From Micromonospora profundi (GTDB lineage: Bacteria; Actinomycetota; Actinomycetes; Mycobacteriales; Micromonosporaceae): a stretch of 64,000 nucleotides of DNA. Positions 43,251 through 51,708 of the stretch are shown here, one piece after another. The notes beneath the pieces were generated by a model. It saw only the letters and a program-made list of their open reading frames with translations, was not told where the DNA came from and did not search any database. How positions within the stretch are numbered: position 1 is the first letter of the stretch; every line of letters starts with the position of its first letter. The DNA lies in contig NZ_JAATJK010000001.1 in the NCBI RefSeq assembly GCF_011927785.1, positions 3,877,001-3,941,000 of the forward strand, written 5' to 3'. A program made the translations under genes and the position numbers.

Positions 43251-44534
43251 ATGCCCACAATCCGGCGTACCGCGCTCGCGGCGGCCCTCACGATCGTCAC
43301 GGCCGCCCTGTCGACGGCCGTCGCACTGCCCTCACCGGTGGCCGCCGCCCCGTCGACCGCTGCCGCAGCCGCGCTGCCCACCGCCGCGGTGGCGCTCGGC
43401 GACAGCTTCATCAGTGGCGAGGGCGCCGGGGCGTACGCGCCGGTGGTCGACGCCAACGGCGTCGCCCAGGGCTTCCCCGGCTGGACGGCTCCGAACAACA
43501 ACGCGTACTTCTGCCACCGGTCGGCGAACGCCTCGCTGCACAAGGCCAACCTGCCGGGCATCCAGAACCGGTTCAACCTGGCCTGCTCCGGCGGTCAGCC
43601 GCACGACATCGCCACCGCCTCCGGCGCACGGGCCAACGGCCGTACGGTGGCCGCGCAACTCGACCAACTGCGCGCCGTGGCGCAGACCAACGACATCGAC
43701 CTGGTGCTTATCGGCCTCGGGTCCAACAACAGCTCGTTCACGTTCGGCAGCGTCGCCGAGAAGTGCGCCAACCGCTTCATCGCCGATGCCTGGACCGGCT
43801 GGTGGGAGTTCTGGGCGTACCTGGGCGGGCCGGTGGAGCAGAAGCCGTGCACCGACGCCGACCTGGCCACCGCGGCGCAGCTCAGCGCCGCCACCGCCGA
43901 GACCACCGCCGCCGTACGCCAACTGCTGACCACCCTCGACCAGGTGGACGCGGACGGGCAGCACCGGGTGGTGTTCCAGGACTACACAAACCCGCTGCCG
44001 TTGGACCTGAACGCGACGTTCCATACCGAGGACAGCCGGGACGACACCCGGGACAAGTTCCGCGACCTCGGGGCCGAGCGGTACGCGGCCGGCTGCCCGA
44101 TCCACCGGGCCAGCCTCGCTCCCGGGCACCGCTTCTCGCAGGGCCTGGGCACCATCGTGAAGACCACCCGGGACACCCTGGCCGCCGAGTTCCCGGCCGA
44201 CGACCTGGTCTACCTCAACGTGCAGCGCGCCTTCGACGGCGCCCGGCTCTGCGAGACGACGACAAGCCCCACCGGCTCGCTGGCCACCCCCATCCGGTTG
44301 CAGGACAGCAACCCGAACGGCACCTTCGTCACCAGCCTCTCCGGCAAGGACAAGATCGCCATTCAGCGGATCGCCAACACCTGTGTCAGCTACTTCCAGA
44401 CCTGCCAGGAGTCGTGGCACCCGAACGCCACCGGGCACCAGGTCCTCGGCCAGTGCCTCGCCGGGGCGGCAACCACCAGCGCCCGCGCGGTGAGCTGCGT
44501 CCGGGCCACCAACGGCACGATCAGCGTCTCCTGA
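43251..44534 (+). CDS. Secreted SGNH/GDSL-family hydrolase
   Basis: The 427-residue protein has a Sec signal peptide (residues 1 to about 32, ending near AAAP) and a GDSL-type esterase/lipase domain. Block I is ALGDSFISGEGA with nucleophile Ser about 52; the GSNN block supplies the oxyanion Asn; and block V is SWHPNATGH with the catalytic His near residue 392. Several Cys suggest disulfide bonds outside the cell. The ATG at 43251 is preferred to the ATG five codons upstream because GGGAG lies right before it. A strong hairpin follows the stop. The substrate is unknown; related proteins in actinomycetes are lipases and esterases. Confidence 0.9.
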   Translation: MPTIRRTALAAALTIVTAALSTAVALPSPVAAAPSTAAAAALPTAAVALGDSFISGEGAGAYAPVVDANGVAQGFPGWTAPNNNAYFCHRSANASLHKANLPGIQNRFNLACSGGQPHDIATASGARANGRTVAAQLDQLRAVAQTNDIDLVLIGLGSNNSSFTFGSVAEKCANRFIADAWTGWWEFWAYLGGPVEQKPCTDADLATAAQLSAATAETTAAVRQLLTTLDQVDADGQHRVVFQDYTNPLPLDLNATFHTEDSRDDTRDKFRDLGAERYAAGCPIHRASLAPGHRFSQGLGTIVKTTRDTLAAEFPADDLVYLNVQRAFDGARLCETTTSPTGSLATPIRLQDSNPNGTFVTSLSGKDKIAIQRIANTCVSYFQTCQESWHPNATGHQVLGQCLAGAATTSARAVSCVRATNGTISVS

Positions 44535-44542
44535 GGCGTCGC

Positions 44543-44570
44543 CCGGGGCCCGCCGACCGGCGGGCCCCGG
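44543..44570 (+). terminator. Perfect hairpin after the SGNH hydrolase gene
   Basis: CCGGGGCCCGCCG, two bases AC, CGGCGGGCCCCGG form a perfect 13-pair stem that starts 8 bases after the stop. No T-run follows, as in many actinobacterial terminators. Confidence 0.85.
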
Positions 44571-44594
44571 AACCCGGGCCACCAGTTTGAGGGT

Positions 44595-44630
44595 GATGAC
44601 TCTGAGGTATCAATATGCCTCAGAGTCATC
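44595..44630. repeat. Low-GC perfect inverted repeat
   Basis: GATGACTCTGAGG and CCTCAGAGTCATC are perfect 13-base arms around the loop TATCAATATG. It stands out from its surroundings by low GC content and lies 105 bases upstream of the next gene. It may be a second terminator, an operator or a recombination remnant. Confidence 0.8.
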
Positions 44631-44734
44631 AAGCGTTTCAGAGTGTCGACCCGGTCCGGGAGGCATCGGGACCCGACCGGTACGCCCCCGCCCGCGGCTA
44701 CCCGCCGGTAACCTCACGCGGCTAGGCTGAGCCG

Positions 44735-45598
44735 GTGAACGGGGATCCGGAGTACACGCAGGAGTTCGTCGAGGTCGACGGTGCCCGGATCGGCGTGCAG
44801 ATCTATCCGGAGCCGGACGGCCCACCCGGCGCCCCGGTCGTGGTGATCTGGCCCGCGATGGGGGTCCGTGCCCGTTACTACCGGCCGTTCGCCGCGGAGC
44901 TACGCGCCGCCGGACTCGCCGTGGTGGTCGCCGACCTGCGCGGCACCGGCACGAGCACCCCCGTGCCGAGCCGCGCCGACAGGTACGGCTACGCCGAGCT
45001 GGCAAGCGACGTCGGCGCTGTCCTGGCCGCGCTGAAGCCCCGCCTGGACGGGCGTACCCGGGTGCTGCTCGGCCACTCCCTCGGTGGGCAGGCCGCGCTC
45101 GTGCACCTGGCCCTCGACGGCGGCGACGCGGTCGACGGGTTGGCGCTTGTCGCGGTCGGCATCCCCTACTGGCGCACCTACCCTGGCCGACGAGGGTACG
45201 GCGTGCTGCCGTACACCCAGGGGATCGCCGCCACCGCGGCGCTGCTCGGCGTCTGGCCGGGTTGGGGTTTCGGCGGCCGGCAGGCACGCGGCGTCATCCG
45301 CGACTGGGCACACACCGCGCGGACCGGCCGTTTCCCCCACCTCGACGGTACGGACACCGAGGCGGCCGTACGCGCGGTGCGGATCCCTGTGCTCGCGGTC
45401 AGCGTGGACGACGACCAGTACACCCCGCACGAGACGGTGGACCACCTCTGCGGGAAGCTGGCCGCCGCCCCGGTGAGTCGGCAGCGGTACACGGTGGAGC
45501 AGGCCGGCGCGAAGCTGGACCACTTCACCTGGGTCCGTGCGAGCACTCCGCTGGCGCGGCAGGTGGCCCGCTTCGCCGAGGACCTGCCGCGCCGCTGA
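44735..45598 (+). CDS. Alpha/beta hydrolase (serine aminopeptidase S33-like)
   Basis: The 287-residue alpha/beta-hydrolase has the nucleophile elbow LLGHSLGGQAA (Ser about 115), ADLRGTGTS near residue 67, an acid in the SVDDDQYTP block, and the His in LDHFTW near residue 262. There is no signal peptide. The GTG start gives a typical N-terminus of about 15 residues before the first strand. The substrate is unknown. It stands alone between the inverted repeat at 44595 and a convergent small gene. Confidence 0.9.
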   Translation: MNGDPEYTQEFVEVDGARIGVQIYPEPDGPPGAPVVVIWPAMGVRARYYRPFAAELRAAGLAVVVADLRGTGTSTPVPSRADRYGYAELASDVGAVLAALKPRLDGRTRVLLGHSLGGQAALVHLALDGGDAVDGLALVAVGIPYWRTYPGRRGYGVLPYTQGIAATAALLGVWPGWGFGGRQARGVIRDWAHTARTGRFPHLDGTDTEAAVRAVRIPVLAVSVDDDQYTPHETVDHLCGKLAAAPVSRQRYTVEQAGAKLDHFTWVRASTPLARQVARFAEDLPRR

Positions 45599-45622
45599 GC
45601 CCGAGCCGCACCGCCCGCTGAC

Positions 45623-45793
45623 TCACTCGTCCTGGTCGAGCGGGACCAACTCGTCGTCGCGTTCCACCTGGATCGCGCCGTGGTCCTTGCGCGGGGCCAC
45701 CTCGGCGATGTTCTTGTGCGGATCGTTGTCCGGGTGCATGAGCACCGGATCGGTGGTGGCGGTCTTCTCCCTGCTCTCCTCCGGCTGCGACAT
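45623..45793 (-). CDS. Small hydrophilic protein of unknown function
   Basis: The 56-residue protein is charged, rich in Asp, Glu and Pro, without hydrophobic segments, and likely disordered. AAAGAGGGG lies 6 bases upstream of the ATG at 45793, which supports real translation. It converges with the hydrolase gene (24 bases) and is divergent from the gene at 45980. No family was recognised. Confidence 0.6.
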   Translation of the reverse strand: MSQPEESREKTATTDPVLMHPDNDPHKNIAEVAPRKDHGAIQVERDDELVPLDQDE

Positions 45794-45979
45794 GACGTTC
45801 CCCTCTTTCGTCGGGTCGGTGGGATCTACCCGCCACCGACCGGACGACTCCTGCTGTCGCCCCACCGACCGTGGTGTCCGCGACGTGCCCGCTGCGGCAC
45901 GGATCGGCCTGCCCGGGGCGGGGTTAGCCACCCGGGCGGCGGGTAAGCCGCAGCGCCCGACACGGCGGAAGGGGATCAG

Positions 45980-46606
45980 ATGTCCGAACGGCATACCGCA
46001 CTGCGCTCCATGCACGATCTGGGCTTGGCGGCCTGGTTCGGCGGCTCCCTGATGGGAGCGCTTGGCGTCAACAGCGCAGCGGCGAAAATCAGCGATTCGA
46101 CCCAGCGGCTCCCGATCGCATCGGCGGGATGGTCCAAGTGGACCCCTGTCAACGCGGCCGCTATCGGCGCCCACCTGGCCGGCGCGGTCGGCGAACTGGT
46201 GACGGAGAGCCCACGGGTGGCCGCACAGTCCGGGGTTGCCCGGGCCAGCGCCATCAAGACGGCGCTGACCATCGGCGCGCTCGCGGTGACCGGCTACAGC
46301 CGCCTGGTCGGCATGCGGCTGGAAAAGGCGGGCAACCCGCCCGTGAACGGCACCACCGAGCCCAATCACCAGACACCGGCGAGTGTGGCCTCCTCACAGC
46401 GGCAGATGAAGCTGCTCCAGTGGGCCGTGCCGGCGATCACCGGAACCCTTGTGGTGGTGACCGCGTACATGGGCGAGCAGCAGAAGCCCGGCCAGGTCCT
46501 CCGCGGGTTGCTCGGCCGGTCCAACGGGCTGATGAGCGCCCCGAAGTCGATGGCCAAGATGGGTATGGGTATGGGCAAGCGACAGATGGCGATGGCCGGG
46601 CGCTGA
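45980..46606 (+). CDS. Membrane protein of unknown function
   Basis: The 208-residue protein begins with a short basic segment and LGLAAWFGGSLMGALGVN, then has hydrophobic segments at about residues 55-75, 90-108 and 148-165, and a Met/Gly/Lys-rich C-terminus (about 190-208). It looks like a small integral membrane protein with four helices. Similar uncharacterised proteins are common in actinomycetes. The ATG has GGAAGGGG upstream. It is followed after 97 bases by another unknown gene on the same strand. Confidence 0.75.
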   Translation: MSERHTALRSMHDLGLAAWFGGSLMGALGVNSAAAKISDSTQRLPIASAGWSKWTPVNAAAIGAHLAGAVGELVTESPRVAAQSGVARASAIKTALTIGALAVTGYSRLVGMRLEKAGNPPVNGTTEPNHQTPASVASSQRQMKLLQWAVPAITGTLVVVTAYMGEQQKPGQVLRGLLGRSNGLMSAPKSMAKMGMGMGKRQMAMAGR

Positions 46607-46703
46607 CCGTCCCGGCCCGGCCGGCGTCCCGCCGACACCTCGACGGCGGGGCACCGGCCGGCCCACACCCTCCAATTGCGGTGGACCGACGAGCGAGGTG
46701 GCC

Positions 46704-47075
46704 ATGACGGCACATGAGGGACGCAGTGGCGCGGGCGACCGGCTGGAGCCGGAGGCGACCCAGCCGTGGAAAGCCGACGGCGGCTTCGACGCGGAACCAC
46801 CCTGGGGTGTGGGCGAGGACTCGCCGCTGGACGAGGGCAGCGAAGAGGCGGCGGTGCCCGAGGGACGGCGCGGAGACCGTCGCGCCGGGGCGCCAGCGGG
46901 CAGACGTGACCCGGCCGGACGGCACGGCTTCGGCTCGGTGGAGCCGACCCGTACGGCATCGGCCGGACCGACCGCGCCTCCGGACCCGGCACCCAGCGGC
47001 CGGTCCTTTCCCGACGACGCGGACGTCGACGACCGAACCCAGGACGCGCTGCGCAGTCGTGGCCGGCGCTCCTGA
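46704..47075 (+). CDS. Disordered hydrophilic protein of unknown function
   Basis: The 123-residue protein is made of Gly, Pro, Arg, Asp and Glu with hardly any hydrophobic residue, so it is probably disordered. The ATG at 46704 has GCGAGG upstream; a GTG two codons earlier is possible. No family was recognised. It converges with the DUF72 gene; a G/C-rich inverted repeat (GGCCGGCCCG/CGGGCGGCC, 47093-47116, with one bulge) between them may act as terminator. Confidence 0.55.
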   Translation: MTAHEGRSGAGDRLEPEATQPWKADGGFDAEPPWGVGEDSPLDEGSEEAAVPEGRRGDRRAGAPAGRRDPAGRHGFGSVEPTRTASAGPTAPPDPAPSGRSFPDDADVDDRTQDALRSRGRRS

Positions 47076-47154
47076 GACACCGGCGCGATGAGGCCGGCCC
47101 GTTGATCGGGCGGCCGTTCGCCGGGCGGGGGACAGCCCGCTGGCGACCCGCTCG

Positions 47155-48078
47155 TCAGGTGCCGGAGACCGCGGTGGCGGTCCGCCGCTCGGCCTCGTCG
47201 CCGAGCAGGGTCTCGGTGAGCAGCTGCGCCATCCGTGTCGCGTCGCGCTGGGCCTGACCGGCGCAGCAGTTGTTGAACAGCACGTGCAGCTCGTCGGTCG
47301 GGTCGGCCAGCTCGGCCAACCGGTCGGCCCACCGCTGTAGCTCCTCCTCGGCGTACGCGTAGCGGAACTTCTCCTGCTTGTCGCCGTCCCGCCAGGCGTC
47401 GCTGTGCCCGTGGAACCGGACGATCGCCGGCTCCGCCGTGCGGGTGAGGATGGGCGGCACCGACGACGGGTGCCCCTGCGGCATGTCGACGCAGACCAAC
47501 GACAGGTCGTGCGCGCGCAGCAGGTCCAGAGTGTCGGCTGCGGCCGGACCGTCGAACCAGGACCCGTGTCGCAGCTCCACCCCTACCCGCCACGGCCGGC
47601 AGCGCTGCGCCAGCTCGACGATCCGACGCTCCGCGGCGACGCCCCGCGCCAGCCACGGCGGGAACTGCAACAGCACCGCCCCCAGCTTGCCGGCGCCCGC
47701 GATCGGGTCCAGGGCTGCCCGGAACCGGGCCCACAACTCGTCGTACGTCGACTCCGGCAGGTCACGCCAGCGGACCCGGCTCGGGCCGGCGTCCGGACGG
47801 AGGTCGCGGGGCAGCGTGGCGACCGGGGTGGAATGGCCGGTGAAGAGGCTGAACGCCTTGACGTCGAATGTGAAGTCGTCAGGTGTCGCGTCCACCCAGC
47901 CCTGCGTCACCTCGGGCACGGGGATCGCGTAGTAGGACGTGTCCACCTCGACCAGTGGGAACCGGCCGGCGTAGAAGGCCAGTCGGCGCGCCGGTGTGTT
48001 TGCCGAGCGCGGGTACCACCCGGAGCGCAGCAGCGACTGGTCGGCCCAGGAGGACGTACCCACCCTAATGACACCCAT
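47155..48078 (-). CDS. DUF72 family protein
   Basis: The 307-residue protein belongs to DUF72 (COG1801), a TIM-barrel family of unknown activity related to endonuclease-IV-like barrels. It starts with the family's IRVGTSSWAD, has FPLVEVDTSYYAIP near residue 40, FTFDVKAF, a LLQFPP strand near 135, VGVELRHGSW near 165, and VLFNNCCAGQAQRDA near residue 270. The ATG at 48078 places the first strand at the N-terminus. A 7-base inverted repeat (AATGACA/TGTCATT, 48067-48084) overlaps the start codon and could be an operator or chance. Confidence 0.92.
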   Translation of the reverse strand: MGVIRVGTSSWADQSLLRSGWYPRSANTPARRLAFYAGRFPLVEVDTSYYAIPVPEVTQGWVDATPDDFTFDVKAFSLFTGHSTPVATLPRDLRPDAGPSRVRWRDLPESTYDELWARFRAALDPIAGAGKLGAVLLQFPPWLARGVAAERRIVELAQRCRPWRVGVELRHGSWFDGPAAADTLDLLRAHDLSLVCVDMPQGHPSSVPPILTRTAEPAIVRFHGHSDAWRDGDKQEKFRYAYAEEELQRWADRLAELADPTDELHVLFNNCCAGQAQRDATRMAQLLTETLLGDEAERRTATAVSGT

Positions 48079-48212
48079 GTCATTCAGTGGACCGCTCTCC
48101 GGGCGAATCGGCAACCGGTGAGGGCTCACGCGCGGCGGTCCCGAGGGGCCGAGAAATGTCGGGCCCCGGTCCTACGCTGCGGCGGAGCGCACATCGACGG
48201 AGGGTTGCCGCC

Positions 48213-48713
48213 ATGACCACCACTGACCTCACCCGCGAACGGGCCGACCTGCTCCAGTCGCTGCGCCGGCACCGGGGCTTTCTGTTGCAGACAGTCGACG
48301 GGCTCACCGACGAGCAGGCGGCGACGCGCACCACAGTCAGCGAGCTGTGCCTCGGCGGCCTCGTCAAACACGTGGCGGCCATGGAGGAACGCTGGATGCG
48401 CTTCGCCGTCGGTGGCGCGGAGGAGATGCAGCGTGAGCCCGTCGACTGGGTCGGTCAGTTCCAGATGGCGCCCGACGAGACGCTCGCCGGGCTGGTCGAG
48501 CGGTTCCACACGGTGTCCAGCCGGACGGACGACCTGATCGGCACCCTCGACCTGGACGCGGCTCACCCGCTTCCCGAGGCGCCATGGTTCGAGCCGGGTG
48601 CGGCGTGGACGGTCCGCCGGGTGCTGCTGCACCTGATCGCCGAGACGTCCCAGCACGCCGGGCACGCCGACATCCTGCGCGAGGCGATCGACGGCGCCAA
48701 GACGATGGGCTGA
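48213..48713 (+). CDS. DinB family protein (DUF664-like)
   Basis: The 166-residue protein is a four-helix-bundle DinB-superfamily member. It has the typical ERADLLQSLRRHRGFLLQTVDGL start, a metal-ligand His in LVKHVAAMEERWM (about residue 53), and LIAETSQHAGHADILREA with two His that complete the metal site. Such proteins in actinomycetes are often mycothiol- or bacillithiol-type thiol-dependent transferases or are uncharacterised. GGAGGG lies 8 bases before the ATG. A second family member lies at 52771. Confidence 0.9.
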   Translation: MTTTDLTRERADLLQSLRRHRGFLLQTVDGLTDEQAATRTTVSELCLGGLVKHVAAMEERWMRFAVGGAEEMQREPVDWVGQFQMAPDETLAGLVERFHTVSSRTDDLIGTLDLDAAHPLPEAPWFEPGAAWTVRRVLLHLIAETSQHAGHADILREAIDGAKTMG

Positions 48714-48770
48714 GCCCTGAGGCGGGCCTGATGTGACGTCGTGCCCGGACGCGGCGCTGAGGGTCACGAG

Positions 48771-49040
48771 ATGACCTCAGAAGCGTTGGACCGGGTGACC
48801 AGCGAGCGGCTGCTCGACGGTCGTCTCGTCGACTCGCCGGCCAACCCACTGCCTGTGGCACGGCTGCTGACGGCGGCGCGTGCCGCGCCGCGCCCCGGCG
48901 AGCTGACCGGCGAGGGTCGTGCCGTGCTCGCTTTCCGCCGCGCCCGGGCCGCACCGGCCGCCATGCAGTCGCCAACGGCAGCCGGCGTGCAGTCCGCACC
49001 AACAGCCGGCGTGCAGTCGCCACCGGTGGCCGGCGCGTAG
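48771..49040 (+). CDS. Small protein with repeated C-terminal tail, function unknown
   Basis: The 89-residue protein has a probable helical N-terminal part (ERLLDGRLVDSP.NPLPVARLLTAA) and a C-terminal repeat (three copies of a QSP-TAAGV-like unit, coded by a 24-27-base direct repeat at about 48960-49035). The start ATG is at 48771; the upstream GTG/CTG region has no ribosome binding site. No family was recognised with confidence. It stands 57 bases behind the DinB gene. Confidence 0.5.
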   Translation: MTSEALDRVTSERLLDGRLVDSPANPLPVARLLTAARAAPRPGELTGEGRAVLAFRRARAAPAAMQSPTAAGVQSAPTAGVQSPPVAGA

Positions 49041-49091
49041 CCCTCGCCGGGCTCGCGTTCTCCGGTTGATCACCAGGCACACGGTGGGCGG

Positions 49092-51155
49092 TCAGTTGAC
49101 GCGGGGCCGGCCCAGCCGGCGGTCCCCGGCGTACGCGTCGAGCAGGCCCCACCGGCCGGGGATGCCCAGCAGCTCTATCCGGCCGAAGCCAGCGGGGAGG
49201 GCCGGGTTCACAAGCAGGTTCTCGCCTGTGGGTCGCAGGCCCAGCAGGGTGCCCAGCAGCATCAGCAGCGCACCCGACGACCACGACTGGGGCCGACCGG
49301 CCACGGGCAGCTGGACGGGATACTTCGTGAGGCTGCGCTCGTAGCCGGCGATCACCTCCGGCACCGCCCCGCGGAGTGTCTGCGCCATGTCGAAGATGCC
49401 CGCCGCGATCCGGGCCGCGTGCGCGTCGAAGCGGTAGTGCCGCAACCCGGCGGCGATCAGCGCGTTGTCCGACGGCCACACCGATCCCAGGTGCGAGCCC
49501 ACCGGGTTGTACGGCCGCTGGTCGGTGGCGAAGGTACGCACCCCCCAGCCGCTGAACAGCTGCGGCCCGACGAGATGCTCGGCGACCGCCTCGGCCCGGT
49601 CGTCCGGGACGATCCCGCTCCACAGCAGGTGCCCGATGTTCGACGACAGGGCGTCGACCGGCTCGCCGTACGGGTCGAGGGCCAGCGCGTAGTACTCCCG
49701 GTGCGGCAGCCAGAAGTCCCTGTTGAACCGTTCCTTCAGCGCCGCCGCCTCCTGTTCCAGCCGGTCGGCGTACTCGGGATCTCCCCAGCACTCACGTGCC
49801 AGTCGCGCACCCCGCCGTTTGGCGTCGTACGCGTAGCCCTGCGCCTCGCAGGTGGCCCGGGGAAAGGCGGGCTCCCGCCCGTACGCGTCGACGATGGCGT
49901 CGGCGGAGTCCTTCCAGGACTGGTTGACGGTGCCGTGCCGCTCGTTTCGGCGCTGGTAGCGCAGGTAGCCGTCGCCGGTCAGGTCGCCGTACTCGTCGAT
50001 CCAGTCCAGAGCCATCCGGGCCGGGTGGCGCAGTTCGTGGACCAGGTCGGTGTCGCCGGACCAGCGTTCGTACTCGTCGAGCAGGACGACGAACAGCGGG
50101 GTGGTGTCCACCGCGCCGTAGTAGCCGGCGGTCGGCCGCTCGCCGAACGCCGCCGATTCGCCGTAGCGCGCCTCGACCAGGATCTTGCCCGGCTCCTCCT
50201 CGTGGACGTCGTCGAGCCGGCTTCCCTGCAGCAACGCCAACATCCGCAGCGTCGCCGGGGTCAGCTCGGGGGTGAACGCCATTGTCTGCAGGCAGGTGAT
50301 GATGCTGTCCCGCCCGCACAGGGCCATGGCCCACGGCAGGCCACCGACAGGCACCCGCTCGCTGTATGCGAGCGGCGTGTACCGCAGCGCGCTCAGGTCG
50401 GCGAGGCTGCCCTGGTACATCCGCTCCAGGCTTTTCCGCTCAGCCACCAGTTGCGGTGCCCGATCCAGCCAGGTGGACAGGTCGTCGTGCATCCCGCTGC
50501 CGATGTCGTGCTGGTGGGACTCCAGGCTGGCGCGCACGTCCCGGCCACCCTCGCCGCGCATTGTCGTGGCGACGTGCAGGGTGGTCTCCCACGTCCCTTC
50601 GGGCGCGACGCGGATCCGGAAGGTGAGCCCCTGCTCGTCGATGTCGGCGGAGGCGCTGCTGCTCACTGTGGTCTCGCGGACGAACCGGTCCCGCTGGTAG
50701 CGCAACATGAGCCGCTGGTTCCCGGAGTCAGCGGTGATCTGGACGTGGCGCTGCCGGACGCCTGCGTCCTCGGGGATGTCGGCGATGTCGGCGAAGTCGG
50801 TGCCCACCTCCATCCGCACTGTGAACTCGGCGGGCTCGGAGGAGTGGTTGAGCACGGTGATCCGCTCGTGCAGGCGGTCGTGGATCGAGCGGTGCCGGAT
50901 GAGCGAGACGTCGGCGTCGATGTAGTGACTCGCCACGCCGGGCACCAGGAAGAACCGGGTCTCGTAGTGCGCGACGTCGTCGCGGGAGAGGGCGTTGAGG
51001 CGTTCCCCGTCGACGCTGAGCACCCAGTGGGACAGGAAGCGGGTGTCGAACGAGAAGAGACCGACCGGTGCCTGCGGATCGACCTCCATGTCGCCCTGGG
51101 CGTCGCTGATGGCGAACACGTTGCCGGCGATGACGTTCACCCGCTCCTGTTTCAT
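49092..51155 (-). CDS. Glycogen-debranching-like glycoside hydrolase (amylo-alpha-1,6-glucosidase family)
   Basis: The 687-residue protein has the glycogen-debranching N-terminal domain (about residues 5-200, starting with VIAGNVFAISDAQGDM and FDTRFLSHW), followed by an (alpha/alpha)6-barrel glucosidase domain with LPWAMALCGRDSIITCLQT near residue 271, GYYGAVDTTPLFV near 345, and NQSWKDSADAI near 412, which carry acidic residues of the active site. It is cytoplasmic and probably acts on an alpha-glucan or a sucrose/trehalose-like sugar. Its ATG overlaps the stop of the SCP2-domain gene (ATGA), so both come from one transcript. Confidence 0.88.
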   Translation of the reverse strand: MKQERVNVIAGNVFAISDAQGDMEVDPQAPVGLFSFDTRFLSHWVLSVDGERLNALSRDDVAHYETRFFLVPGVASHYIDADVSLIRHRSIHDRLHERITVLNHSSEPAEFTVRMEVGTDFADIADIPEDAGVRQRHVQITADSGNQRLMLRYQRDRFVRETTVSSSASADIDEQGLTFRIRVAPEGTWETTLHVATTMRGEGGRDVRASLESHQHDIGSGMHDDLSTWLDRAPQLVAERKSLERMYQGSLADLSALRYTPLAYSERVPVGGLPWAMALCGRDSIITCLQTMAFTPELTPATLRMLALLQGSRLDDVHEEEPGKILVEARYGESAAFGERPTAGYYGAVDTTPLFVVLLDEYERWSGDTDLVHELRHPARMALDWIDEYGDLTGDGYLRYQRRNERHGTVNQSWKDSADAIVDAYGREPAFPRATCEAQGYAYDAKRRGARLARECWGDPEYADRLEQEAAALKERFNRDFWLPHREYYALALDPYGEPVDALSSNIGHLLWSGIVPDDRAEAVAEHLVGPQLFSGWGVRTFATDQRPYNPVGSHLGSVWPSDNALIAAGLRHYRFDAHAARIAAGIFDMAQTLRGAVPEVIAGYERSLTKYPVQLPVAGRPQSWSSGALLMLLGTLLGLRPTGENLLVNPALPAGFGRIELLGIPGRWGLLDAYAGDRRLGRPRVN

Positions 51156-51541
51156 TGCCGCCCCTCCCGTCGCGCCAGAGCGGCCCGGCCCAGCTCGCGG
51201 GGGTGCCGTGCGCCGGCCGGGCCGGGGAAGACTCGCCGCAGCAGCATCAGCAGCGCCATGTTGCCCCGCACTGTCAGCTCGTTGCGCAGCAACGCCACGG
51301 CGAGGTGCATCCGGCCGTTGGCCAGCTTGTCGAAGACGTCCCGGGAGGCCCCGACCACCAGGTCGGCGTCGTCGGACGACCGGGTCACCTGGATGTGCTG
51401 GTCGGCGATCGTCAGGTACCAGTGGTCGGTGCAGCCGTCGCAGCGCAGGTCCAACCGCACCGTCCCGGAGGTCGTCTCCGGCAGGTCAGGACGACGGCCG
51501 ACGTCCAGGTGTTGCAGGAACTGCGTCGCGGTCGCGCCCAT
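51152..51541 (-). CDS. SCP2 sterol-binding-domain protein
   Basis: The 129-residue protein resembles the SCP-2 lipid-binding domain: a first helix with FLQHLDVG, strand GTVRLDL, DHWYLTIADQHIQV, a DADLVVGASRDVFDKLANGRM block, and a helix with LRNELTVRGNMALLMLLRRVF. Proteins of this fold bind hydrophobic ligands. The start at ATG 51541 follows GAGAGGGG; a GTG one codon earlier is equally possible. It is the first gene of a two-gene operon with the debranching-like enzyme, an odd pairing. Confidence 0.82.
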   Translation of the reverse strand: MGATATQFLQHLDVGRRPDLPETTSGTVRLDLRCDGCTDHWYLTIADQHIQVTRSSDDADLVVGASRDVFDKLANGRMHLAVALLRNELTVRGNMALLMLLRRVFPGPAGARHPRELGRAALARREGRQ

Positions 51542-51708
51542 CACGTCCCCTCTCCCGGCATTTCCACAGGGTCGCCCGCGTCGGGATGAGCCCGGCTCAC
51601 CCGAACGGGGTGATGCGGGCAGGACAGCGCGGCGACCAGGCCGAGGGCTGTTTGCCGCCTCCCGGAGCGGGCAGGCACCGGCAAGCCAGACCTATGGGAG
51701 GTATCGGA

